In this document: piece by piece, positions 26,561 through 34,292 of the stretch
Numbering within the stretch: position 1 is the stretch's first letter
How the letters are laid out: every line of letters starts with the position of its first letter
NCBI GenBank assembly: GCA_040429635.1
Contig: CP158972.1
Span: 3,479,501 to 3,543,500 of the forward strand
Direction of reading: 5' to 3'
Source: Tamlana crocina
GTDB taxonomy: Bacteria; Bacteroidota; Bacteroidia; Flavobacteriales; Flavobacteriaceae
Length of the DNA: 64,000 nt
The notes under the pieces: generated by a model
Told to the model about the DNA's origin: nothing
Databases searched by the model: none
The model's input: only the letters and a program-made list of their open reading frames with translations
Position numbers and translations under genes: made by a program

Positions 26561-26983
26561 TTATTCATCAGAAATTAAAAATTTCATTTTCTTCCAAAAC
26601 AACATTGCAGTAACACTTGTAGGCTTACTTAAATCTGCCAACATGATTAAATTGCTTTTAAATTGATTCAACTCCGATTGAGTAGAGTTGTCATTAGCTG
26701 TGTAATATGCCATACCCCAGTCAGGAAAATTACGTTCCGAAATGTTGTCTTCTGAAAAAAGAGAAACGTCGGTATGTCTTTTGTCGTTTTCAATTTGAGC
26801 GAACAATTCCTTTACTTTTTCTCGTGGCCCTTCAAGTATTTGAATAAATCGATTGGCATAAAAAATGAGGCAACCAGTTATACCATGAGATGTATTAAAT
26901 GATCTTGCTGTCTCTAAAATATCATTTATCGCTGTTTCCTCTAAGCCATCAATTGCTTTAGACTCATAAGTGAGAGTATACAT
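26561..26983 (-). CDS. BLUF-domain blue-light sensor
   Basis: A 140-residue protein that is one BLUF (FAD-binding) domain with a short C-terminal helix. The photocycle residues fall at the expected spacings: Tyr6, Asn30 and Gln48 (24 and 18 apart, as in AppA 21/45/63), with FIQILEG around the Gln, and Trp89 and Met91 in DWGMAY at the AppA Trp104 and Met106 positions. NDKRHTDV is also typical. There is no fused output domain, so it must act through a partner or as a stand-alone switch; no cyclase, phosphodiesterase or regulator gene is next to it. Cytosolic. Confidence 0.93.
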   Translation of the reverse strand: MYTLTYESKAIDGLEETAINDILETARSFNTSHGITGCLIFYANRFIQILEGPREKVKELFAQIENDKRHTDVSLFSEDNISERNFPDWGMAYYTANDNSTQSELNQFKSNLIMLADLSKPTSVTAMLFWKKMKFLISDE

Positions 26984-27205
26984 GTAGTTGTTTTTTTTAA
27001 AGGATTAAATTACTTCGACACTAATTTACGCAATATAGTTATGCTTATTTCTTTTTCACAAACAATTCGTCACAAAGATTATAAAAACAAAAATTTTAAC
27101 TTTACCTAATCATCCAAACTTTAACAAAAACTCCGCACTTTTATAAAAACTTTAAAGGTTTTTCGGCTTAACTTTAAAACATTAAAAACCACTAAAATCA
27201 TTAGA

Positions 27206-27736
27206 ATGAAACAGATGAAAAAAGTAACCACAATGTTTATCTGTGTTTTTGCTTTGCTGCTTTCCGGCAACGCTATGGCACAAAAGTTTGCAAAACTGGA
27301 CAAAAGCCCGTTAGACATCAGCTATTATCGCACCAGCCGTAGCGCCACACCTATGGCGAAAGTGATTTACAGTCGCCCACAATTAAACGGCCGCGATTTA
27401 AGCCAGTTGGCCCCGAACGGTAAAGTTTGGAGAACCGGCGCCAATGAAGCCGCCGAAATTAAATTCTACCAAGACACCCAATTTGGTGGCAAAACGGTAA
27501 AAGCCGGCACATATTCGTTGTACACTATTCCAGGTGAAAAGGAATGGACTGTTATTTTAAGCAACGACACCGATGTTTGGGGCGCCTACAATTATAACGA
27601 AAGTAACGACGAACTGCGAGTGACAGCTCCCGTAACCAGCGGAGAGCCTGTAGAAGCCTTTTCAATAGCCTTTGATGACAACCAAATGTTTTTGGCTTGG
27701 GGCACGGTTAGGGTTGCTGTTCCTGTGAGTGTTTAA
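27206..27736 (+). CDS. DUF2911 secreted protein
   Basis: A 176-residue exported protein. The signal peptide (ICVFALLLSGNAMAQ) ends near residue 26; ATG at 27206 or 27215 (MKQMKK) would both work. The body has the DUF2911 signature: VIYSRPQLNGRDL, LAPNGKVWRTGANEAAEI, GKTVKAGTYSLYTIPGEKEW and VILSNDTDVWGAYNYN. The family is common in Bacteroidota and has no established biochemical role. Single gene, convergent with the DUF202 gene across an inverted repeat. Confidence 0.88.
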   Translation: MKQMKKVTTMFICVFALLLSGNAMAQKFAKLDKSPLDISYYRTSRSATPMAKVIYSRPQLNGRDLSQLAPNGKVWRTGANEAAEIKFYQDTQFGGKTVKAGTYSLYTIPGEKEWTVILSNDTDVWGAYNYNESNDELRVTAPVTSGEPVEAFSIAFDDNQMFLAWGTVRVAVPVSV

Positions 27737-27760
27737 TCCAGTCTATATAATAAAGCACAT

Positions 27761-27847
27761 TGTCATTTCGAGCGGAGTCGAGAAATCTCAATACTTTGTG
27801 AATCTGACTTTTTATTCATAAGATTCTTCGACTCGCTCTGAATGACA
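27761..27847. repeat. REP-like inverted repeat between convergent genes
   Basis: The left arm starts TGTCATTTCGAGCGGAGTCG (27761-27789 in all). The right arm (27821-27847) is its imperfect complement, ending TCTGAATGACA, with a 31-bp spacer. This two-armed form resembles bacterial REP/BIME elements and could act as a bidirectional terminator or mRNA end. Confidence 0.75.
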
Positions 27848-27868
27848 TGCTAATTAAAACAACCGTTT

Positions 27869-28216
27869 TTATTTATCGTCTCCATTATTAACCGATTCAG
27901 ACATATAATACAAACGCTTTAAACTCTTTTTTAGCAGGGTAAATCGGTACACCCCAATCACAAAAAATATTATACTGAACACTAACGAGGCCAAGGCTAA
28001 ATACTCAAAGTTGGGGTAGTTTTTTATCTGGAAAAGCGCAATACTGCCCAACAGCAAATACAATGACGACCGAATGTAAGACAGCAAAGTACGTTCATTG
28101 GCCAAGCGGGTGCGCTCGATGGCTAAATAATCTCGCAGAATTACTTCTTGATCGGGCTTAAAATCGCGCCCGAAACGTAGAAGTTTCATTTTTTTCAACT
28201 TTACAGGTGCTTTCAT
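27869..28216 (-). CDS. DUF202 membrane protein
   Basis: A 115-residue inner-membrane protein. Family hallmark LAIERTRLANERTLLSYIRSS (start of the conserved region only is quoted) is followed by two or three membrane helices (LYLLLGSIALFQI; LALASLVFSIIFFVIGVYRF). The reading frame reaches 28306 and would overlap queE by 46 bp, but the upstream part lacks family features. I use the ATG at 28216 (MKAPVKLKK); the one at 28189 (MKLLRFGRD) is an equal candidate. YidH/DUF202 proteins have no settled function. Downstream of, and possibly co-transcribed with, queE. Confidence 0.78.
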   Translation of the reverse strand: MKAPVKLKKMKLLRFGRDFKPDQEVILRDYLAIERTRLANERTLLSYIRSSLYLLLGSIALFQIKNYPNFEYLALASLVFSIIFFVIGVYRFTLLKKSLKRLYYMSESVNNGDDK

Positions 28217-28260
28217 AAAAGGTCGCTCTTTTGGTTGTACACCTAAAAATAAACAAAAAT

Positions 28261-28890
28261 TTAAGGAATATTCAAATACTTGTGGGTTTGTAGCGACACT
28301 TTCCATTTGGGGTTCTGCATCACGTAATCCACAATTTGCGGAATCATTTTATCACGTTTGCTCCATTCGGGCTGTAAGTACAAAATACAATTGTCGTTTA
28401 CTTTGGCGGCTTGCTCTTCAGCAAAACGAAAATCGTCCTTGTTGTAAATTATCATTTTAAGCTCGTGGGCTTTGGCATAAACCTCATCGGTAGGAAGCTT
28501 CATCTTTTTGGGCGATAGGCAAATCCAATCCCACTGCCCGGTCAACTCATAAGCACCCGAAGTTTCAATATGAATTTGTAGTCCTTCCGCCTTCAATTTT
28601 GAAGTGAGGAAAGTCATATCCCAAGTTAGCGGTTCACCTCCGGTTACCACAATCGTGTCACTGTATTTTTTGGCATTTTCAACAATTTTGGTTGTTAACG
28701 TAGGTGGATGCAATTTAGCATTCCAACTTTCTTTCACATCACACCAATGGCAACCCACATCGCAGCCACCAATCCTAACAAAATAGGCCGCTGTGCCCTT
28801 GTGGAAGCCTTCACCTTGTATGGTGTAAAACTCTTCCATAAGCGGTAACATCTCGCCTTTGTTTACCAATAATTGTATCTCTTTCTCCAT
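28261..28890 (-). CDS. queE: 7-carboxy-7-deazaguanine synthase
   Basis: A radical SAM enzyme of queuosine/7-deazaguanine biosynthesis that contracts the ring of carboxytetrahydropterin. 209 residues. The cluster motif GGCDVGCHWCD has the CxxxCxxC spacing, preceded by EEFYTIQGEGFHKGTAAYFVR and followed by VTGGEPL, the SAM-binding GGE motif. Further family segments are HIETSGAY and LQPEW. No other queuosine gene is in the window. Confidence 0.95.
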   Translation of the reverse strand: MEKEIQLLVNKGEMLPLMEEFYTIQGEGFHKGTAAYFVRIGGCDVGCHWCDVKESWNAKLHPPTLTTKIVENAKKYSDTIVVTGGEPLTWDMTFLTSKLKAEGLQIHIETSGAYELTGQWDWICLSPKKMKLPTDEVYAKAHELKMIIYNKDDFRFAEEQAAKVNDNCILYLQPEWSKRDKMIPQIVDYVMQNPKWKVSLQTHKYLNIP

Positions 28891-28901
28891 AATTAAGTGT
28901 G

Positions 28902-28909
28902 CAAAGATA
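28902..28909 (-). promoter_or_regulatory. Promoter element of queE
   Basis: TATCTTTG on the minus strand (TAnnTTTG), 12 bp before the queE start, giving a very short leader. Several genes in this window have the same arrangement. Confidence 0.5.
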
Positions 28910-29000
28910 CGTATTCCATCCTGATTTGGAATATTTTAAACTTCAATTCAACCTTAATACGCAAAACCTTATTTTTTTATTTTTTAATTTCTGTATTTTT

Positions 29001-30554
29001 ATGCAAAATTTAGGCATGGGCACAAAAGAGACTTTTCACGAATACATTACCAAAGGCTACGGAACTAAAGGCGAATACATCCCTGTTGGCGCAGCGATGT
29101 TGAATGGCGAAACCATTACTGGGGCGCATGTAAAAATCCCACTCAAAACCATGAACCGCCACGGATTGATCGCTGGGGCTACCGGAACTGGAAAAACCAA
29201 ATCGTTGCAAGTTTTGGCCGAAAATTTAAGTGAAAAAGGGGTGCCGGTGCTGCTAATGGACATTAAAGGCGATTTAAGCGGTTTGGCAAAACCCAGCCCG
29301 GGCCATCCCAAAATTGACGAACGCCACGAAAAAATAGGATTGCCTTTTGAAGCCAAAGCCTTTCCTGTTGAAATTTTAACCCTTTCGGAACAAGATGGCG
29401 TTAGGTTGCGGGCCACCATCAGTGAGTTTGGCCCAGTTTTGTTATCCCGTATTTTAGATTTGACCGAAACGCAAAGTGGTGTTGTTTCAGTGATTTTTCA
29501 ATATTGCGACGACAATAAATTACCGCTTCTGGATCTAAAGGATTTCAAAAAGATTTTACAGTACGCTACCGATGAAGGTAAATCTGAATTCAACGAGGCT
29601 TACGGACGTATTTCTACGGCTTCCACTGGGGCTATCCTCAGAAAAATTGTAGAATTAGAGCAGCAGGGCGCCGATTTATTTTTCGGGGAAACCTCGTTTG
29701 ATACCCAAGATTTACTGAGGGTGGATGAAAACGGAAGGGGCTATATCAACATTTTAAGGCTTACTGATATTCAAGACCGGCCCAAATTATTTTCTACGTT
29801 TATGTTGAGTTTGTTGGCCGAAATTTATTCCACATTTCCAGAGCAAGGCGATAGCGGCCGACCTGAATTGGTAATGTTTATTGACGAGGCTCATTTAATT
29901 TTCGACCAAGCTTCGAAAGCGCTTTTAAACCAGATTGAAAGTATCGTAAAACTGATTCGAAGCAAAGGCGTTGGTTTATATTTTGTAACGCAAAACCCAA
30001 CCGATGTACCAGAAGAAGTGTTGGGGCAATTGGGATTAAAGGTACAGCATGCATTACGAGCGTTCACCGCTAAAGACCGAAAAGCGATAAAACTCACGGC
30101 TGAAAATTATCCCGATTCTGATTATTACGACACTGCCGAAGTGCTTACCTCGTTAGGTATTGGCGAGGCCTTGGTTTCCGCCCTCGACGAAAAAGGCCGC
30201 CCCACTCCATTGGCTGCTACTATGATGCGAGCACCCATGAGCCGAATGGACATACTTTCTGAAACTGAATTGACTCAGTTACTTTCGCAATCTAAATTAG
30301 CTAAAAAATACAACGAAACGGTAGATCGCGAAAGTGCCTATGAATTGCTGAACGACAAAATAGAACGGGCTGAAGCCGAAGAAGCCAAGGAAAAGGCCCG
30401 ACAGGAACGTGAAGCCCTCAAAAAAGCGGAATCTAAACAACGAACCACATCCAGAAGCCGAAGCACCCGAATGAACCCTATAGTAAAAGTGCTTACCAGC
30501 GCGACCTTCATCCGCAGTGTTTTTGGCATTTTAACCAAAGTGATGAAAAAATAA
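29001..30554 (+). CDS. HerA-like / DUF853 AAA ATPase
   Basis: An ATPase of 517 residues from the ATG at 29001 (the frame opens at 28899, but those first codons look like AT-rich leader; 29016 is also possible). Walker A is GATGTGKTKSLQVLAE, Walker B is LVMFIDEAHLIFD, and the HerA-like C-terminal signature SKGVGLYFVTQNPTDVPEEVL follows. The tail (about 430-517) is a Lys/Glu/Ala coiled coil and a basic end (RTTSRSRSTRMNP). This is the YjgR/DUF853 group; its cellular role is unclear, and it lacks the NurA partner of archaeal HerA. Monocistronic or with the small lipoprotein gene that follows after 40 bp. Confidence 0.88.
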   Translation: MQNLGMGTKETFHEYITKGYGTKGEYIPVGAAMLNGETITGAHVKIPLKTMNRHGLIAGATGTGKTKSLQVLAENLSEKGVPVLLMDIKGDLSGLAKPSPGHPKIDERHEKIGLPFEAKAFPVEILTLSEQDGVRLRATISEFGPVLLSRILDLTETQSGVVSVIFQYCDDNKLPLLDLKDFKKILQYATDEGKSEFNEAYGRISTASTGAILRKIVELEQQGADLFFGETSFDTQDLLRVDENGRGYINILRLTDIQDRPKLFSTFMLSLLAEIYSTFPEQGDSGRPELVMFIDEAHLIFDQASKALLNQIESIVKLIRSKGVGLYFVTQNPTDVPEEVLGQLGLKVQHALRAFTAKDRKAIKLTAENYPDSDYYDTAEVLTSLGIGEALVSALDEKGRPTPLAATMMRAPMSRMDILSETELTQLLSQSKLAKKYNETVDRESAYELLNDKIERAEAEEAKEKARQEREALKKAESKQRTTSRSRSTRMNPIVKVLTSATFIRSVFGILTKVMKK

Positions 30555-30594
30555 ATTGATTAACTTTTTACTAATTTAAAACCCGAACTATTTA

Positions 30595-31152
30595 ATGCGC
30601 TTATCTCATTTAGGCTTGATTGCCACCATATTTTTTGCTGTTGCTTGCAGTAACCAACCCGGTCCTTTCGAAATTTCAAAACAGCATATTGGACTCTTAA
30701 CCGACTCCACTCAAGTAAAAGATCTTGAAACCATTTACGCTAAAGATTCCATAGTTAAATCCGTTAGCGGCGAGGAGTTTTCAGGAAACCCAAACCAAAT
30801 AGAAATTTTTGAAAAAGGCGGCAAAAAATTGCTCACACTTACCGCAAAACGAGGGTTAGATTCTACCTCAACCATTTCCAGCATTCGCGTTTACGACGAG
30901 CGATTTAAAACTGAAAAAGGCGTGACTTCAGCCAGTACTTTTAAGGACATCAAAGACCATTACAAAATATCGAGAATCAGTAATTTGATCAACTCGATTG
31001 TTGTGGGCGTAGATGAAATCAACGCGGCTTTTACCATCGACAAAGAAGAACTTCCTGCCAATTTAAGGTTCGACAGAAATTTAAAATTTGAAGCTACCCA
31101 CATTCCAGACAACGCCAAAATTAAATACTTTTTCATAACTTGGAGTAAGTAA
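30595..31152 (+). CDS. Lipoprotein of unknown function
   Basis: A 185-residue lipoprotein with lipobox FAVACS (Cys at about 18). No domain recognised. The body is alpha/beta in pattern: ISKQHIGLLTDSTQVKDLE, IEIFEKGGKKLLTLTA, TFKDIKDHYKISRISNLINS, VVGVDEINAAFTIDKEELP and a C-terminal KIKYFFITWSK. The TFKDIKDHYKI and VVGVDEINAAFTI pattern recalls periplasmic ligand-binding or PepSY-like folds, but too weakly to name. Only 7 bp before the YitT gene, so likely in one transcript. Confidence 0.7.
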   Translation: MRLSHLGLIATIFFAVACSNQPGPFEISKQHIGLLTDSTQVKDLETIYAKDSIVKSVSGEEFSGNPNQIEIFEKGGKKLLTLTAKRGLDSTSTISSIRVYDERFKTEKGVTSASTFKDIKDHYKISRISNLINSIVVGVDEINAAFTIDKEELPANLRFDRNLKFEATHIPDNAKIKYFFITWSK

Positions 31153-31159
31153 TAAATTT

Positions 31160-32137
31160 ATGAATCCGTTTCTGTCCAAACTTTTATTTGAGGCCGCCCG
31201 AAAACGGCTTGAAAAAAGACGTCTTGGCAAACCTGTACGGAAAAGGGAAATTGTGCCCTTAGTAAGAAGGTTTCAAGTGGAACTTTCGCATGCTATAAAA
31301 GAATATATTTTTATTGTAGTCGGTGTGTTTTCCGCAGGCTTTGGGCTGAAAGGTTTTTTACTCCCCAACAAATTTATTGACGGTGGCGCCACGGGCATTT
31401 CACTGTTGTTACAGCATGTTACCTCAATACAACTTGGTATTCTTTTGGTGATGGTCAACTTACCTTTTTTAATTTTGGCTTACAGAACCATTGGCCAAAA
31501 ATTCGCATTAAAAAGTATTGCTGCCATTGCCTTTTTGGCAGTAGTAGTTCATTTTGTGGAGTACCCTACTATTACAGACGACAAATTATTAATAGCCGTA
31601 TTTGGCGGATTCTTCCTGGGGCTGGGTATTGGCATGTCTATGCGAGGCGGCAGCGTTATTGACGGCACCGAAGTACTCGCTATATTTTTAAGCAGAAAAC
31701 TATCGCTCACCATTGGCGATGTCCTTCTCATCATCAATATTATCATTTTCTCGGTAGGTGCTTATATTCTTTCTATTGAAACGGCGCTTTACGCGATTTT
31801 AACTTATTTATCCGCTGCAAAAACCGTCGATTTTGTGGTAGATGGCGTTGAGGAATACGTGGGCGTTACCATAATTTCTAACAAACACGAAGAACTACGC
31901 CTTATGCTTACCGAAAAACTGCAACGGGCTTGCACTATTTATGCGGGAAAGGGCGGCTACGGTAAAAGCGGCGACAGCTACGACAAAGACATTATTTACA
32001 CTATTGTTACCCGACTTGAACTCGCCAAGTTACAAACGGAAATTGATAAAATTGATAAAAGGGCATTCATTATAATGGGCATTGTAAAAGACCTAAAAGG
32101 CGGTATGATTAAAAAGAAGCCGATGAAAGACCACTAA
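31160..32137 (+). CDS. YitT family membrane protein
   Basis: A 325-residue inner-membrane protein. A basic N-terminus (about 1-45) precedes five or six helices of the YitT/DUF161 type: YIFIVVGVFSAGFGLKGFLL, PNKFIDGGATGISLLLQH, GILLVMVNLPFLILAY, LLIAVFGGFFLGLGIGMSMR and GDVLLIINIIIFSVGAYI. The cytosolic C-terminal DUF2179 domain follows (about 240-315; GVTIISNKHEELRLMLTEKL). The motif GGSVIDGTEVLAIFLSRK is typical. Transported substrate unknown. Confidence 0.9.
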   Translation: MNPFLSKLLFEAARKRLEKRRLGKPVRKREIVPLVRRFQVELSHAIKEYIFIVVGVFSAGFGLKGFLLPNKFIDGGATGISLLLQHVTSIQLGILLVMVNLPFLILAYRTIGQKFALKSIAAIAFLAVVVHFVEYPTITDDKLLIAVFGGFFLGLGIGMSMRGGSVIDGTEVLAIFLSRKLSLTIGDVLLIINIIIFSVGAYILSIETALYAILTYLSAAKTVDFVVDGVEEYVGVTIISNKHEELRLMLTEKLQRACTIYAGKGGYGKSGDSYDKDIIYTIVTRLELAKLQTEIDKIDKRAFIIMGIVKDLKGGMIKKKPMKDH

Positions 32138-32140
32138 CCA

Positions 32141-32169
32141 ATGACTATTGACTATTGACTATTGACTAA
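32141..32169 (+). repeat. 10-bp tandem repeat ahead of the cupin gene
   Basis: Three tandem copies of a 10-bp unit (TGACTATTGA) run through 32141-32169. An ATG at 32141 is in frame with the cupin gene but meets a TGA at 32156 inside the repeat. One or two copies would also give an early stop, so I see no phase-variation switch from that ATG. Confidence 0.7.
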
Positions 32170-32548
32170 AAATAAACAATTGACAAAGAAGAAATACATT
32201 GTACAAGATGCGCCATTTGAAGTACCCACTACTGACGGAAAAATTATCCAAGAACATTTCGGCTTGGCTAGTGACGGCAACTCAAAAATAAGCATCGCCC
32301 ACATGAAAGCCCCGGCTGGTTGGAGCGAACCTTTCCAGACACCAGAATTCGATGAGTTCACCTTTATAATAAAAGGGAAAAAACAGTTTGTTATTGAAGG
32401 CGAAACCGTAATTTTGCAAGCTGGGCAATCCATAAAAATAGAGCGAAACACTCGGGTTCAGTATTCCAATCCGTTTACCGAAGTTTGCGAATATATCGCT
32501 ATTTGCACTCCAGCATTTTCAATGGATGCCGTAAATCGAGAAGATTAA
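32162..32548 (+). CDS. Cupin-domain protein
   Basis: A 128-residue single-domain cupin. The core (about 35-115) has SIAHMKAPAGWSEPFQTPEF (motif 1 region with EFDEFTFIIKGKKQFV) and LQAGQSIKIERNTRVQYSNP (motif 2). No His-x-His pair is present at motif 1, so metal binding is uncertain. The start is unusual: no usable ATG exists, the only in-frame one being closed by a stop in the tandem repeat. TTG at 32162 or 32180 is the likely start. The stop codon abuts the next ATG, so it is coupled with the hydrolase. Confidence 0.8.
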   Translation: MTKNKQLTKKKYIVQDAPFEVPTTDGKIIQEHFGLASDGNSKISIAHMKAPAGWSEPFQTPEFDEFTFIIKGKKQFVIEGETVILQAGQSIKIERNTRVQYSNPFTEVCEYIAICTPAFSMDAVNRED

Positions 32549-33370
32549 ATGAACAATATTAAAATAGTTGGTTTTTTAATAAATCTCCTGAGCTACCTAT
32601 CGCCAAGTTTATCAGCTAAAATTGCAGTAAAATTATTTTCTACACCCCGAAAAGCAGCATTAACACACGAGGGAAGCACTTATTTAAAAACGGCTACGCA
32701 AACAGATTTATCTTTCAACAACTTCAAAATACAAACCTATCAATGGGAAGGCCATGGCAAAACGGTTCTATTGGTGCATGGCTGGGATAGTAATTCGTTT
32801 CGATGGAAAGACCTCATTGAGTTCTTAAAGCAGGACGGCTACAACATTATATCGATTGATGCCCCCGCGCATGGTGCTTCAGGCAACAATATTTTTAATG
32901 CCCCGCTGTATTCCGAGTGTATAAATATTGCTTTAAAAACGTTTAAGCCAGAAATTGTTATTGGGCATTCCATTGGTGGCACAGCAACGGCCATTGCGCT
33001 AAAAAATCATAATGCTCCTTCAGTTGAGCAAATCGTACTACTGGGAGCTCCTTCCAACTTGGCCATTTCGGTGGGCAATTATGTAAACATGATGGGTTAC
33101 AACAAACGGGTTGAGAATGCGATTAACCAGTACTATCTGAAACATTTTAACCAACTGCCCGAATTCTATAATGTTGAAAATTTCTTTTCGAACATCACCC
33201 CCGAAGGCTTAATTATTCACGATAAAAAAGACCGCATCATTTCATTTAAAGAAGCCTTGGACATCCATCGGGTTTACAAAAATTCCAAACTCATTAAAAC
33301 CAAAGGCTTGGGGCACCGACTAAAATCGGAAACGGTTTACCAACATATTTTAGACTTTTTAAACGCATAA
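32549..33370 (+). CDS. Alpha/beta hydrolase
   Basis: A 273-residue alpha/beta-fold hydrolase. The oxyanion strand is VLLVHGWDSNSF, the nucleophile elbow GHSIGGTATA with Ser at about residue 137, the acid in IIHDKKDRIISF, and the His in KGLGHRLKSE. There is a short hydrophobic N-terminal segment (IVGFLINLLSYLSPSL) that may anchor it to the membrane. Substrate unknown. It begins with the base after the cupin stop codon and is probably translated with it. Confidence 0.9.
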   Translation: MNNIKIVGFLINLLSYLSPSLSAKIAVKLFSTPRKAALTHEGSTYLKTATQTDLSFNNFKIQTYQWEGHGKTVLLVHGWDSNSFRWKDLIEFLKQDGYNIISIDAPAHGASGNNIFNAPLYSECINIALKTFKPEIVIGHSIGGTATAIALKNHNAPSVEQIVLLGAPSNLAISVGNYVNMMGYNKRVENAINQYYLKHFNQLPEFYNVENFFSNITPEGLIIHDKKDRIISFKEALDIHRVYKNSKLIKTKGLGHRLKSETVYQHILDFLNA

Positions 33371-33390
33371 GTTTGTTGTATTTTTGAAGC

Positions 33391-34149
33391 ATGGCAGACA
33401 CATCCTTAAAACGAATCAACAAATACCTAAGCGAAGTAGGCTATTGCTCACGCCGTGAGGCCGATAAGCTTATTGAAGCCGGGCGTGTAACTATTAATGG
33501 CAGCGTTCCTGAAAAGGGCACTAAAATTGGGCCAAACGATGAAGTTACCGTTGACGGAACTTTGGTTAAAAACACTAAGGAATCGTTTGTGTATTTAGCC
33601 TTCAACAAGCCTGTGGGAATTGTGTGCACCACCGACACCTCGGTTGAAAAAGACAATATTATTGATTTTATCAACTACCACAAACGCATTTTTCCTATCG
33701 GAAGATTGGACAAACCCAGTGAAGGCTTAATCCTTTTGACGGATGATGGTGACATTGTGAATAAAATTCTAAGGGCCAGCAACAATCACGAAAAGGAATA
33801 CATTGTAACCGTTGACAAGCCCATTTCGCAAACTTTTATTGAGCGCATGACTGGTGGCATACACCTACCCGACCTCAACAAAACTACAAAAAAATGCAAG
33901 GTTGAAAAATTGGGCACTTATAAATTTAGGATTGTGTTGACCCAAGGATTAAACCGCCAAATCCGACGCATGTGCCAATACCTTAACTACGAGGTACAAA
34001 CCTTGAAACGCGTTCGGATTATGAACATTAAGCTAGACGTTCCCGTTGGCCAATACCGCGAATTGACCAAAGAGGAATTCACCCAACTGAATCAACTTTT
34101 AAAAGATTCTTCTAAAACTTTTGTTTCTGCTAAAAAAAGAAAAAAATAG
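33391..34149 (+). CDS. rluF: 23S rRNA pseudouridine synthase, RluF type
   Basis: A 252-residue pseudouridine synthase that modifies 23S rRNA near the peptidyl-transferase centre (RluF-type by likeness; RsuA/RluB/E/F group is certain). The N-terminal S4 RNA-binding domain (about 5-60) has RINKYLSEVGYCSRREADKL. The catalytic motif is IGRLDKPSEGLILLTDDGD with Asp at about 110, and the family end LNRQIRRMCQYLNYEVQTLK. Cytosolic. Short basic C-terminal tail (SAKKRKK). No operon partner other than the preceding hydrolase, 20 bp upstream. Confidence 0.92.
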   Translation: MADTSLKRINKYLSEVGYCSRREADKLIEAGRVTINGSVPEKGTKIGPNDEVTVDGTLVKNTKESFVYLAFNKPVGIVCTTDTSVEKDNIIDFINYHKRIFPIGRLDKPSEGLILLTDDGDIVNKILRASNNHEKEYIVTVDKPISQTFIERMTGGIHLPDLNKTTKKCKVEKLGTYKFRIVLTQGLNRQIRRMCQYLNYEVQTLKRVRIMNIKLDVPVGQYRELTKEEFTQLNQLLKDSSKTFVSAKKRKK

Positions 34150-34292
34150 CGTACACAAACACCTCAACAACAACCTTTTACCGAAACAACAAAACCTTTC
34201 ATCTATACTTTTTCTTGAGGTTATAGATATTAACTTACAACAACACTCTGTTAGTCATACTTTTATAAGGTTAATTGACCAACCTATAAATT

